Positions 1 through 4,334 of a DNA stretch of 6,182 bases are shown here, one piece after another (positions within the stretch are counted from its first letter, which is position 1; each line of letters starts with the position of its first letter). This DNA is from Burkholderiales bacterium (GTDB lineage: Bacteria; Pseudomonadota; Gammaproteobacteria; Burkholderiales; Burkholderiaceae_E). Below the pieces are notes generated by a model. That model had not been told where the DNA came from. It saw only the letters and a program-made list of their open reading frames with translations, and searched no databases. The translations under genes were made by a program, and so were the position numbers. The stretch spans positions 699,251-705,432 of the forward strand of contig CP070753.1 in assembly GCA_020348765.1 (NCBI GenBank). Reading direction: 5' to 3'.

Positions 1-516
1 GCCCTGCAGGTCGGCAGGCGTGCGGACCGCGGCGCCCTTGGACAGCATGATCGCGCCGCCGTAGGCCTGCCACCACAGCACCCGTGATCCGGTGCCCAGG
101 ATGGCTTCGTCCAGCGGCTGGCGCACCGGGCTACCCGGCGCGACCGCCTTGCGCACCAGCGCGTCGGACGGGAACAGGAACGGCATGTAGAACACGTCGA
201 CCGCGGGGATGTCGCCGACGTAGCGGGTCAGCGAGGCCACGCCCATTTCGATCGCGCCCGAACCGACCGCCTTCGGCACCTCGTTGTCCTTGTACAGCTG
301 CGCCGAGTCGAAGATCTGCACTTCGATCTCGCCGTTGGACGCCTTCTCGACCTTTTCCTTGAACAGCACCAGGTTCTGGCCGAGGTGGCTCTTGAGCGGC
401 AGCTGCAGCGAGATTCGCAGCGTGGTCTTGGCGCTCGCCGCCAGCGGGGCGGCAGCCAGGGTGGCGGCGGCCAGCAGCCCGCCGGCCGCGCGCAGCAGAT
501 TGCGACGTTCGATCAT
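1..516 (-). CDS. TRAP transporter periplasmic solute-binding protein, DctP family (N-terminal 172 residues, partial)
   Basis: This is the extracytoplasmic binding subunit of a tripartite ATP-independent periplasmic (TRAP) transporter. Such proteins capture an organic acid, usually a carboxylate, and deliver it to the DctQM membrane permease. Residues 1-29 form a signal peptide: a basic start with RRNLL, an Ala/Leu core, and likely cleavage at ASA|K30. The RR-x-LL pattern resembles a Tat motif. The mature part shows the DctP-type layout: TLRISLQLP strand, SHLGQNLVLFKEKVE helix, GEIEVQIFDSAQLYKDNE, GAIEMGVASLTRYVGD, the FYMPFLFP segment, and VLWWQAYGGAIMLSKG leading to RTPADLQG. The carboxylate-binding arginine of the family normally follows shortly after this point, so it lies outside the window. 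Start ATG at 516-514 is supported by AGGAGA seven bases upstream (524-529). No DctQ or DctM gene is visible on the upstream side. The substrate cannot be predicted. Confidence 0.9.
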   Translation of the reverse strand, partial: MIERRNLLRAAGGLLAAATLAAAPLAASAKTTLRISLQLPLKSHLGQNLVLFKEKVEKASNGEIEVQIFDSAQLYKDNEVPKAVGSGAIEMGVASLTRYVGDIPAVDVFYMPFLFPSDALVRKAVAPGSPVRQPLDEAILGTGSRVLWWQAYGGAIMLSKGAAVRTPADLQG

Positions 517-531
517 CGGAACGTCTCCTGT

Positions 532-543
532 CAGAATGTTCTG
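532..543. promoter_or_regulatory. Short dyad CAGAA-TG-TTCTG upstream of the TRAP binding-protein gene
   Basis: A perfect 5+2+5 inverted repeat lies 15 bases from the start codon of the solute-binding gene, just beyond its Shine-Dalgarno. Position and symmetry would fit an operator or a small RNA stem. The dyad is short enough to occur by chance, and I cannot assign a regulator. Confidence 0.2.
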
Positions 544-669
544 GTTCGACGGTAGCGCGCCACGACACGATGGCAGCGCGTCCCAGAGGCTCGCGCAGGT
601 CGCGCCCCCACGATGGTCCAGCCGCACCAGGTGCAGCAGGCCCAGCGCAAGCAGCGGGTCCGGATGGCT

Positions 670-728
670 GCGCGCCGGGCCGCATCATAGCGCGATTCGC
701 GCTGCAACACGGCCGCCGCCCGGCGCGC
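670..728. repeat. Nested inverted repeat between the TRAP gene and rlmJ
   Basis: An 11-bp perfect inverted repeat has arms GCGCGCCGGGC (670-680) and GCCCGGCGCGC (718-728). The 37 bases between the arms contain a second near-perfect palindrome, AGCGCGA-T-TCGCGCT (689-703). Together they could form a branched stem or cruciform. The structure sits in the 231-bp gap between divergent genes. It ends 7 bp before the -10-like hexamer of rlmJ and overlaps a -10-like hexamer of the opposite gene (684-689). It could be a divergent operator or a structured leader of the minus-strand transcript. Neither arm is followed by a T-run, so an intrinsic terminator is unlikely. Confidence 0.55.
684..689 (-). promoter_or_regulatory. 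Candidate -10 element (TATGAT) for the TRAP binding-protein gene
   Basis: On the minus strand the hexamer TATGAT matches five of six positions of the sigma70 -10 consensus. It points toward the solute-binding gene, about 170 bases upstream of its start. No convincing -35 hexamer lies 15-19 bp farther upstream, and there is no extended -10 TG. The hexamer is next to the inner palindrome of the nested repeat, so initiation here could be controlled by that structure. Confidence 0.3.
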
Positions 729-734
729 GACCGG

Positions 735-740
735 TACACT
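735..740 (+). promoter_or_regulatory. Candidate -10 element (TACACT) placing rlmJ transcription start at or next to its ATG
   Basis: TACACT lies within an 11-mer, GGTACACTGCC, that occurs again at 3655-3665; a 9-base core of it occurs at 4401-4409. Only seven bases separate the hexamer from the rlmJ ATG, so a start about seven bases downstream would give a leaderless or nearly leaderless mRNA. No Shine-Dalgarno is present, which agrees with this. No clear -35 element is visible at the usual spacing. Confidence 0.4.
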
Positions 741-747
741 GCCCGCC

Positions 748-1605
748 ATGTTCAGTTATCGCCACGCATTCCACGCCGGCAACCACGGCGATGTGCTCAA
801 GCATCTGGTGCTGGTGCAGTTGCTCGAGTACATGACCCACAAGCCGAGCGCGCTGTGGTTCGTCGATTCGCATGCCGGCGGGGGCCGGTACCGGCTCGAC
901 TCGAAGCAGGCGCTCAAGCGGGCCGAGTTTCGTGACGGCATTGGCCGGCTGTGGCAGCCGCCGGCGCTGACAGTCGGATGGCCCGAGCCGGTTCGCGCCT
1001 ATCTGGCGCAGGTCCGCAGCGTCAATCCGGACGGGAAGCTGGCGCTGTACCCGGGCTCGCCGCAGATCGCTCTGCAGATGCTCCGGGCGCAGGATCGGCT
1101 GCGCCTGTTCGAACTGCACCCGACCGAGTTCTCGGTGCTGCAGCAGGAGCTCGGCCACGGCGATCGCCGCGTTCTGCTCCGGCGCGAGGATGGCTTCGCG
1201 GCGCTGCGGGCAGTGCTGCCGCCGCCGACCCGACGCGCCCTGGTGCTGATCGACCCGTCATACGAGGACAAGGACGACTACCTGCGCGTGCGTCGTGCCG
1301 TGCAGGAGGCGCGCAAACGCTTCGCGAGCGGCGTGTATGCGATCTGGTATCCGCTGGTGCGTCACCAGGAGTCGCACCGGCTGGCGGACAATCTGGCCCG
1401 CGTGGCCGGAGACAGTTGGCTGCGGCTCTCGCTGACCGTGCAGGCGCAGCCGGCAGGTGGCCTGGGCATGCGCGGCAGCGCGATGTTCGTGATCAATCCG
1501 CCGTTCACGCTCGAAGCGGCGCTGCGAGCGACTCTGCCCTGGCTGGTCGAGCGGCTCGGACGCGACGAACGGGCCGCGTTCGAGCTGCAGGCACGTCAGG
1601 CCTGA
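748..1605 (+). CDS. rlmJ: 23S rRNA (adenine(2030)-N(6))-methyltransferase RlmJ
   Basis: RlmJ uses S-adenosylmethionine to N6-methylate A2030 (E. coli numbering) of 23S rRNA. The 285-residue product matches the family length (about 280) and aligns from the first residue. It begins MFSYRHAFHAGNHGDVLKH, the family N-terminal signature, which fixes the ATG at 748 despite the absence of a Shine-Dalgarno. SAM-binding motif I is DSHAGGGRY (40-48). YPGSP lies at 101-105 and ELHP at 122-125. The catalytic motif IV is DPSY (169-172), where E. coli has DPPY. Family C-terminal blocks YAIWYP (197-202), GLGMRGSAMFVINPPF (238-253) and LPWL (263-266) are all present. The gene appears monocistronic: it diverges from the TRAP gene, and a 9-bp inverted repeat follows its stop. 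Housekeeping rRNA modification. Confidence 0.96.
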   Translation: MFSYRHAFHAGNHGDVLKHLVLVQLLEYMTHKPSALWFVDSHAGGGRYRLDSKQALKRAEFRDGIGRLWQPPALTVGWPEPVRAYLAQVRSVNPDGKLALYPGSPQIALQMLRAQDRLRLFELHPTEFSVLQQELGHGDRRVLLRREDGFAALRAVLPPPTRRALVLIDPSYEDKDDYLRVRRAVQEARKRFASGVYAIWYPLVRHQESHRLADNLARVAGDSWLRLSLTVQAQPAGGLGMRGSAMFVINPPFTLEAALRATLPWLVERLGRDERAAFELQARQA

Positions 1606-1617
1606 GCCGCTGCCACG

Positions 1618-1653
1618 ACCCGGTCGCATGCCCCGCCGGTGCGCCGACCGGGT
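1618..1653 (+). terminator. Inverted repeat after rlmJ, possible terminator without U-tract
   Basis: A perfect 9-bp inverted repeat, ACCCGGTCG (1618-1626) and CGACCGGGT (1645-1653), begins 13 bases after the rlmJ stop. A shorter internal alternative is CCGGT-gcgccg-ACCGG (1636-1651). The position suits transcription termination or 3'-end protection. There is no T-run after the right arm, so a classical intrinsic terminator is not supported. Confidence 0.35.
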
Positions 1654-1687
1654 GCGTCATGTCAGCGCAGCGCGCGCTCGTGCGTTA

Positions 1688-1718
1688 GGTACTTACCCCG
1701 AGCCGTTCGTCCTATACT
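1688..1718 (+). promoter_or_regulatory. Candidate promoter of the glycine-zipper lipoprotein gene
   Basis: TATACT (1713-1718) matches five of six bases of the sigma70 -10 consensus and stands out in GC-rich surroundings. The -35 region is poor: TACTTA at 17-bp spacing has only two matches. The -35 position instead contains a dyad, GGTA-CT-TACC (1688-1697), which could be an activator site. Transcription from here would start near 1725, giving a leader of about 75 bases. Confidence 0.45.
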
Positions 1719-1774
1719 TGATCGAAGCGCAAGGCTGCGGCATCGGACTCGCCGAGTTGCGGCGCGCGTGAACC

Positions 1775-1789
1775 GGGCGCATGGCGCCC
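1775..1789 (+). promoter_or_regulatory. Hairpin GGGCGC-ATG-GCGCCC before the lipoprotein start
   Basis: A perfect 6-bp stem with a three-base loop lies in the 5' leader. The loop is itself an in-frame ATG (1781-1783). The likely Shine-Dalgarno, GGGAA (1792-1796), follows two bases after the stem. The stem should hide the upstream ATG, which supports initiation at 1802. It may also influence ribosome access to the Shine-Dalgarno. Confidence 0.4.
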
Positions 1790-1801
1790 ACGGGAATGGA
1801 A

Positions 1802-2275
1802 ATGAACATCGTCGTTTCGGTGCGGCGGGCCGCGTTGGCGCTGCTGATGATCTCGACGCTCGCCGCGTGCGCCACGAGCAGCCCGGACGTGTACCGTCGC
1901 GAGCAGGCGATGCGCCCGCAGACGATCCAGTCCGCGGTGGTGGAGTCGGTTCGTGACGTCAAGATCGAGGGCTCGCAGAGCGGTATCGGCGCGACCTCGG
2001 GCGCCGTCGTTGGCGGCGTGGCCGGTTCGAGCGTCGGCGGACGGCGCGAGTCGATTGCGGTCGGCGTGATCGGCGCGGTCGTCGGCGGCGTGGCCGGAAA
2101 CCTGATCGAGCGATCAGCCACCACCGAGCAGGGCCAGGAGATCACGGTCCGGCTGGCCAGCGGGCAGCGCCAGGTGGTGGTTCAGGCCAAAGGCGATGCG
2201 CCGATCGTTCCGGGTCAGGAAGTGAACCTGATCAGTGACGGTCGCAGCACACGCGTGGTGCCGGCCGGGCGCTGA
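1802..2275 (+). CDS. Outer-membrane lipoprotein with glycine-zipper (17 kDa surface antigen / SlyB-like)
   Basis: A small envelope lipoprotein of the Rickettsia 17-kDa-antigen/SlyB type (glycine zipper 2TM). Such proteins are thought to sit in the outer membrane and affect envelope integrity. With the start at 1802 the product has 157 residues. It carries a signal peptide (basic RR at 8-9, hydrophobic 10-19) and the lipobox LAAC, with Cys23 as the lipidated residue. Two glycine-rich segments with GxxxG spacing, about 61-80 and 88-103, form the glycine-zipper pair. A C-terminal beta-rich part (113-155: EITVRLASGQRQVVVQ, GDAPIVPGQEVNLISDG) resembles the SlyB tail. The start at 1802 is preferred because it gives a normal 22-residue signal peptide and has GGGAA five bases upstream. 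In-frame ATGs at 1781 and 1796 are less likely; 1781 lies in a hairpin loop. The true slyB gene cannot be told from paralogues here, so no symbol is given. Confidence 0.88.
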   Translation: MNIVVSVRRAALALLMISTLAACATSSPDVYRREQAMRPQTIQSAVVESVRDVKIEGSQSGIGATSGAVVGGVAGSSVGGRRESIAVGVIGAVVGGVAGNLIERSATTEQGQEITVRLASGQRQVVVQAKGDAPIVPGQEVNLISDGRSTRVVPAGR

Positions 2276-2287
2276 GCCGGCTCAGCG
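2270..2287. terminator. Shared palindrome containing both convergent stop codons
   Basis: CGCTGAGCCGGCTCAGCG is a perfect 18-bp palindrome. It contains the TGA of the plus-strand lipoprotein gene (2273-2275) and the TGA of the minus-strand gene (2282-2284), placed symmetrically with a 6-bp gap. Both transcripts can form a 7-bp stem with a CCGG loop at the stop codon. No T-run follows on either strand. It may act as a compact bidirectional 3'-end or Rho-assisted stop, but strict intrinsic termination is not shown. Confidence 0.45.
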
Positions 2288-2758
2288 GCTGCCGCCGCAG
2301 GCGCCTGTGACCGGATCGAACATCACCGGCCAGGCCTGGTCGTAGATGCCCGCGGTGCAGCGGCGTTCGCAGCCGGCGTGCGCGAGCGTGATTCGGCGTC
2401 GGTCCCGCCACACCATCAGCATACAGCCGCTGCCGTCGCGGGCACGCAGTTCGATGTGCGGACGGCTGCGCGTCTGGCGAAAGCCGTCGAGGTCGAAGGC
2501 ACAGCCGCCGCGCTGGCCGACCCACAGCTGCCAGCGCAGTGCCTCGACCCGGCTGTCGACGATGCGAACCGTTGCGTCCTCGCGAAAGCCATCGTCCTCC
2601 GCACGCGCGCAGTTGCCGGCCAGATCGATCGGACGGTCGGCGATCGGCGTCGGTCTCGGCGCGAACGACGGCAGCTGCACGCATGCGGCCAGCAGCAGCA
2701 TGGCGACGCAGACCAGGGGGACTCGCGGCACGCGGCCGACGGCTCGAGACAGTCGCAT
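2282..2758 (-). CDS. Cysteine-rich lipoprotein of unknown function
   Basis: I do not recognise this 158-residue protein. It starts with a basic segment, followed by a hydrophobic stretch (13-24) and the lipobox LAAC, giving lipidated Cys26, so it should be anchored in the envelope facing the periplasm. A Pro-rich linker (30-43) follows. The mature domain has six further cysteines (50, 86, 112, 130, 134, 154), an even number that would allow three disulfides. The region around 85-150 is a compact beta-like domain (CAFDLDGF, HIELRARDGSGCMLMVW, RRITLAHAGCERRC). The small size, paired cysteines and lipobox are reminiscent of periplasmic lysozyme-inhibitor-like lipoproteins, but I see no diagnostic motif. 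The ATG at 2758 is the first in its frame and has no Shine-Dalgarno. A -10-like CATTAT ends seven bases upstream, so the mRNA may be leaderless. Convergent with the glycine-zipper lipoprotein gene. Confidence 0.75.
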   Translation of the reverse strand: MRLSRAVGRVPRVPLVCVAMLLLAACVQLPSFAPRPTPIADRPIDLAGNCARAEDDGFREDATVRIVDSRVEALRWQLWVGQRGGCAFDLDGFRQTRSRPHIELRARDGSGCMLMVWRDRRRITLAHAGCERRCTAGIYDQAWPVMFDPVTGACGGSR

Positions 2759-2765
2759 CGCCGCG

Positions 2766-2771
2766 ATAATG
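2766..2771 (-). promoter_or_regulatory. Candidate -10 element (CATTAT) for the cysteine-rich lipoprotein gene
   Basis: On the minus strand CATTAT matches four of six -10 consensus bases. It ends seven bases before the ATG, the same distance as at rlmJ. The gene has no Shine-Dalgarno, so a leaderless start is possible. No -35 hexamer is evident, and a GC-rich dyad occupies that position. Confidence 0.25.
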
Positions 2772-2798
2772 CCCGAAACACGGGCACAGCCGTGCCCG
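2771..2798 (-). repeat. Overlapping hairpins upstream of the cysteine-rich lipoprotein gene
   Basis: CGGGCAC (2781-2787) and GTGCCCG (2792-2798) form a 7-bp stem with a four-base loop. The left arm can instead pair through CGGGC (2781-2785) with GCCCG (2771-2775) across AAACA. The two pairings exclude each other. The structure lies 13-40 bases before the start codon, in the promoter or leader region. It could be an operator, a leader structure, or the end of an upstream transcript. Confidence 0.35.
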
Positions 2799-2815
2799 CG
2801 TCCAAGTCCCCATGA

Positions 2816-2889
2816 CTACATGCCATTGAAATTGGTTTTAATACAATTACTTAATGAAACAACTTAAAGTTAAATATTGATTTTGAACG
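2816..2889. other. AT-rich island between two minus-strand genes
   Basis: About 79% of 2821-2886 is A or T (52 of 66 bases), in a window where genes are strongly GC-rich. No gene is visible in it. It includes the short palindrome AACTT-A-AAGTT (2861-2871) and several runs of three or four A or T. It lies between the end of the esterase gene and the start of the cysteine-rich lipoprotein gene, both read leftward. It could hold UP-like or silencer-binding (H-NS/MvaT-type) sequence, a promoter for the downstream gene, or the scar of a past insertion. I could not place a good -35/-10 pair in it. Confidence 0.6.
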
Positions 2890-2909
2890 CGCCGCTCGTG
2901 ACTCGCGCT

Positions 2910-3602
2910 CTATGAATCGATCAAGATCCCGGCTCGTCGGGCGAACTCGGCCAGCCGCTGCGCGAACCGTCGGTACCCCTCGGCATTGGCATGGATCCGA
3001 TCCGAGCGCAGCGCACGCGTGGACAGGATCTCTGACCAGGCGTCCGCGAACAGAGGCACGCCAGCGCTGGCGGCCAGGTCCTCGTACAGCGGGTGATCCG
3101 ACAGTGCCCCGGCCACGGCTGCCAGCGCACTCGGGCGCGGTACGCTGACCAACACGACCGGGATCCGCGCCTGGTCCAGCAATTCGATCATGTTCTGCAG
3201 TGCCGTACGGATCCGGGCCTCGTCGATGCCGCGCAGCAGGTCGTTGCCGCCCAGGCCGATGATGACCAGCGCCGGGCGGTGCCGCTCGAGCGCCGCCGTC
3301 AGCCGCGGCGCCGAGTCGACAGCGGTTGCACCCGGAACGCCGGCATTGACTACGCGCCAGGCGGTCAGCTGCGCCAACTGCTCCGGATAGCCGCTGCCGA
3401 CCGGGGCCCCGGTTCCGAAGGTCAGCGAGTCGCCGAAGGCGAGCACGGTCGCGCCGGCCGGCACCTGCGCGGCGATCGGCACCCGCTCCGAGCAGCCCGA
3501 CAGGGCGAGCACCTGGGCGGCGACGAGCCCGGTCACGAGCATGACGACCGCGCCCACGCGGCGCAGCCATGCCGTCCGAACGACCCGGGTTTTGACCGTC
3601 AT
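2910..3602 (-). CDS. SGNH/GDSL-type esterase lipoprotein (TesA/arylesterase-like)
   Basis: A 230-residue SGNH hydrolase, related to the TesA thioesterase/lysophospholipase and arylesterase group, which hydrolyses ester or thioester bonds of acyl substrates. The family blocks are complete. Block I is FGDSLTFG with nucleophile Ser59. Block II is NAGVPGAT with oxyanion Gly88. Block III is GLGGND with Asn120. Block V is SDRIH with catalytic Asp201 and His204, followed by NAEGY. The N-terminus has a basic segment (RTAWLRR), a hydrophobic stretch (16-34) and LSGC, predicting a lipoprotein attached at Cys37; the 36-residue signal peptide is somewhat long. E. coli TesA is soluble periplasmic, so membrane anchoring is a difference. 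The ATG at 3602 is chosen because the signal peptide begins there and the in-frame sequence farther upstream is antisense to another gene. It has no Shine-Dalgarno. Divergent from the NTF2-like gene. Substrate unknown. Confidence 0.9.
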   Translation of the reverse strand: MTVKTRVVRTAWLRRVGAVVMLVTGLVAAQVLALSGCSERVPIAAQVPAGATVLAFGDSLTFGTGAPVGSGYPEQLAQLTAWRVVNAGVPGATAVDSAPRLTAALERHRPALVIIGLGGNDLLRGIDEARIRTALQNMIELLDQARIPVVLVSVPRPSALAAVAGALSDHPLYEDLAASAGVPLFADAWSEILSTRALRSDRIHANAEGYRRFAQRLAEFARRAGILIDS

Positions 3603-3608
3603 CGTGGA

Positions 3609-3614
3609 ATTGTG
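3609..3614 (-). promoter_or_regulatory. Candidate -10 element (CACAAT) for the esterase gene
   Basis: On the minus strand CACAAT matches four of six -10 consensus bases and ends six bases before the esterase ATG at 3602. As with rlmJ and the cysteine-rich lipoprotein gene, no Shine-Dalgarno is present, so the transcript may begin at or beside the start codon. No clear -35 is visible. Confidence 0.25.
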
Positions 3615-3656
3615 ACCCGAAGTCGGAACCCTCGAAGAGGCCCGACCGACGCGCGG

Positions 3657-3662
3657 TACACT
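3657..3662 (+). promoter_or_regulatory. Candidate -10 element (TACACT) of the NTF2-like gene
   Basis: TACACT lies inside GGTACACTGCC, the same 11-mer found just upstream of rlmJ. It is about 50 bases upstream of the NTF2-like start codon. Transcription would begin near 3669, inside the inverted repeat that follows. A partial -35 (TCGAAG, 3632-3637, 19-bp spacing) is weak. Confidence 0.45.
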
Positions 3663-3664
3663 GC

Positions 3665-3690
3665 CGCGTGCCGCTGGCACGCGAGCGGCA
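3665..3690 (+). promoter_or_regulatory. Two mutually exclusive hairpins in the leader of the NTF2-like gene
   Basis: CGCGTGCC (3665-3672) and GGCACGCG (3676-3683) form a perfect 8-bp dyad around GCT. The same bases offer a second stem: TGCCGCT (3669-3675) pairs with AGCGGCA (3684-3690). The two stems overlap and cannot coexist. They sit between the -10-like element and the Shine-Dalgarno GGAGG (3701-3705). This could be a protein operator on DNA or a switching RNA structure. No known riboswitch class is recognised. Confidence 0.45.
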
Positions 3691-3713
3691 ACCCGGCCGG
3701 GGAGGGCAGGCGC

Positions 3714-4334
3714 ATGGACCAAGCGCAGGCGCTGGACAAGGCGATCATCCGGGAGATGGTCGAGCAGTGGGTCATCTACAGCGACGCGGGTGACTGGGAG
3801 CGATTCGCGGCACTCTGGCACGAGGACGGCTGGATGTCCGCGACCTGGTTTCAGGCCCCGGCCAGCGAATTCGTGCGTGCGCGGCGCGAGGGCTGGGAAC
3901 GCGGTGTCAGCATCATCCACTTCCTGGGCGGGCACACGAGCGACGTAGGCGGCGACCGCGCGGTGGCCCAGACCAAGATGACGATCAGCCAGCGTGCCCC
4001 GGTGCACGGGGTGCTGTGCGATGTCGTGTGCAACGGCCGCTTCTACGACTTCCTGGCGCGCCGCGACGGCCGCTGGGGCTTCGTGCGCCGCCAGCCGATC
4101 TACGAAAAGGATCGGATCGATCCGGTCCAGCCCGGCGCGCGGCTGAGCCTGGATGCGTCACTGCTGGCGCGCTTTCCCGAAGGCTATCGGCACCTGGCGT
4201 ACCTGCAGACACAGGTCGGCTATCGGGTCAAGGAGCGCGGCATGCCGGGGCTCAAGGGGCCGGAAGTCGAACAGCTGTACCGCGAAGGTGCGGCCTGGCT
4301 GGCCGGTGCCGAGCAACCGGGCGTACCCGGCTGA
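3714..4334 (+). CDS. SnoaL-like / NTF2-fold protein (nuclear transport factor 2 family)
   Basis: A 206-residue protein with an N-terminal SnoaL-like NTF2 fold (about 5-137) and a roughly 65-residue C-terminal extension. The fold starts with a helix (ALDKAIIREMVEQWVIYSDAGDWERFAALWHEDG) typical of the group, which includes scytalone dehydratase, bile-acid 7-alpha-dehydratase and many small polyketide or steroid enzymes. Tyr22, Asp27 and His69 fall where those dehydratases place Tyr, Asp and His, so an enzymatic dehydratase or isomerase role is possible but not shown. The strands 84-92 and 98-135 (GRFYDFLARRDGRWGFVRRQPIYEKDRID) complete the barrel. The extension contains FPEGYRHLAYLQTQVGY and GPEVEQLYREGAAWLAG, which look helical. 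No signal peptide, so cytoplasmic. GGAGG with eight-base spacing fixes the ATG at 3714. Divergent from the esterase gene. Substrate unknown. Confidence 0.82.
   Translation: MDQAQALDKAIIREMVEQWVIYSDAGDWERFAALWHEDGWMSATWFQAPASEFVRARREGWERGVSIIHFLGGHTSDVGGDRAVAQTKMTISQRAPVHGVLCDVVCNGRFYDFLARRDGRWGFVRRQPIYEKDRIDPVQPGARLSLDASLLARFPEGYRHLAYLQTQVGYRVKERGMPGLKGPEVEQLYREGAAWLAGAEQPGVPG

Noticed and set aside
131..835. Open frames on both strands across the TRAP gene and the adjacent intergenic region
   Set aside because: They overlap the TRAP coding frame, which shows a full signal peptide and DctP motifs, and their own translations look like out-of-frame GC-rich sequence.
3093..3713. In-frame upstream extension of the NTF2-like protein
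   Set aside because: The extra 207 codons are antisense to the esterase gene and low-complexity in character. The ATG at 3714 has a strong Shine-Dalgarno and begins the NTF2 fold.
3603..4007. In-frame upstream extension of the esterase
   Set aside because: It would be antisense to the NTF2-like gene and would place the signal peptide in the middle of the protein.
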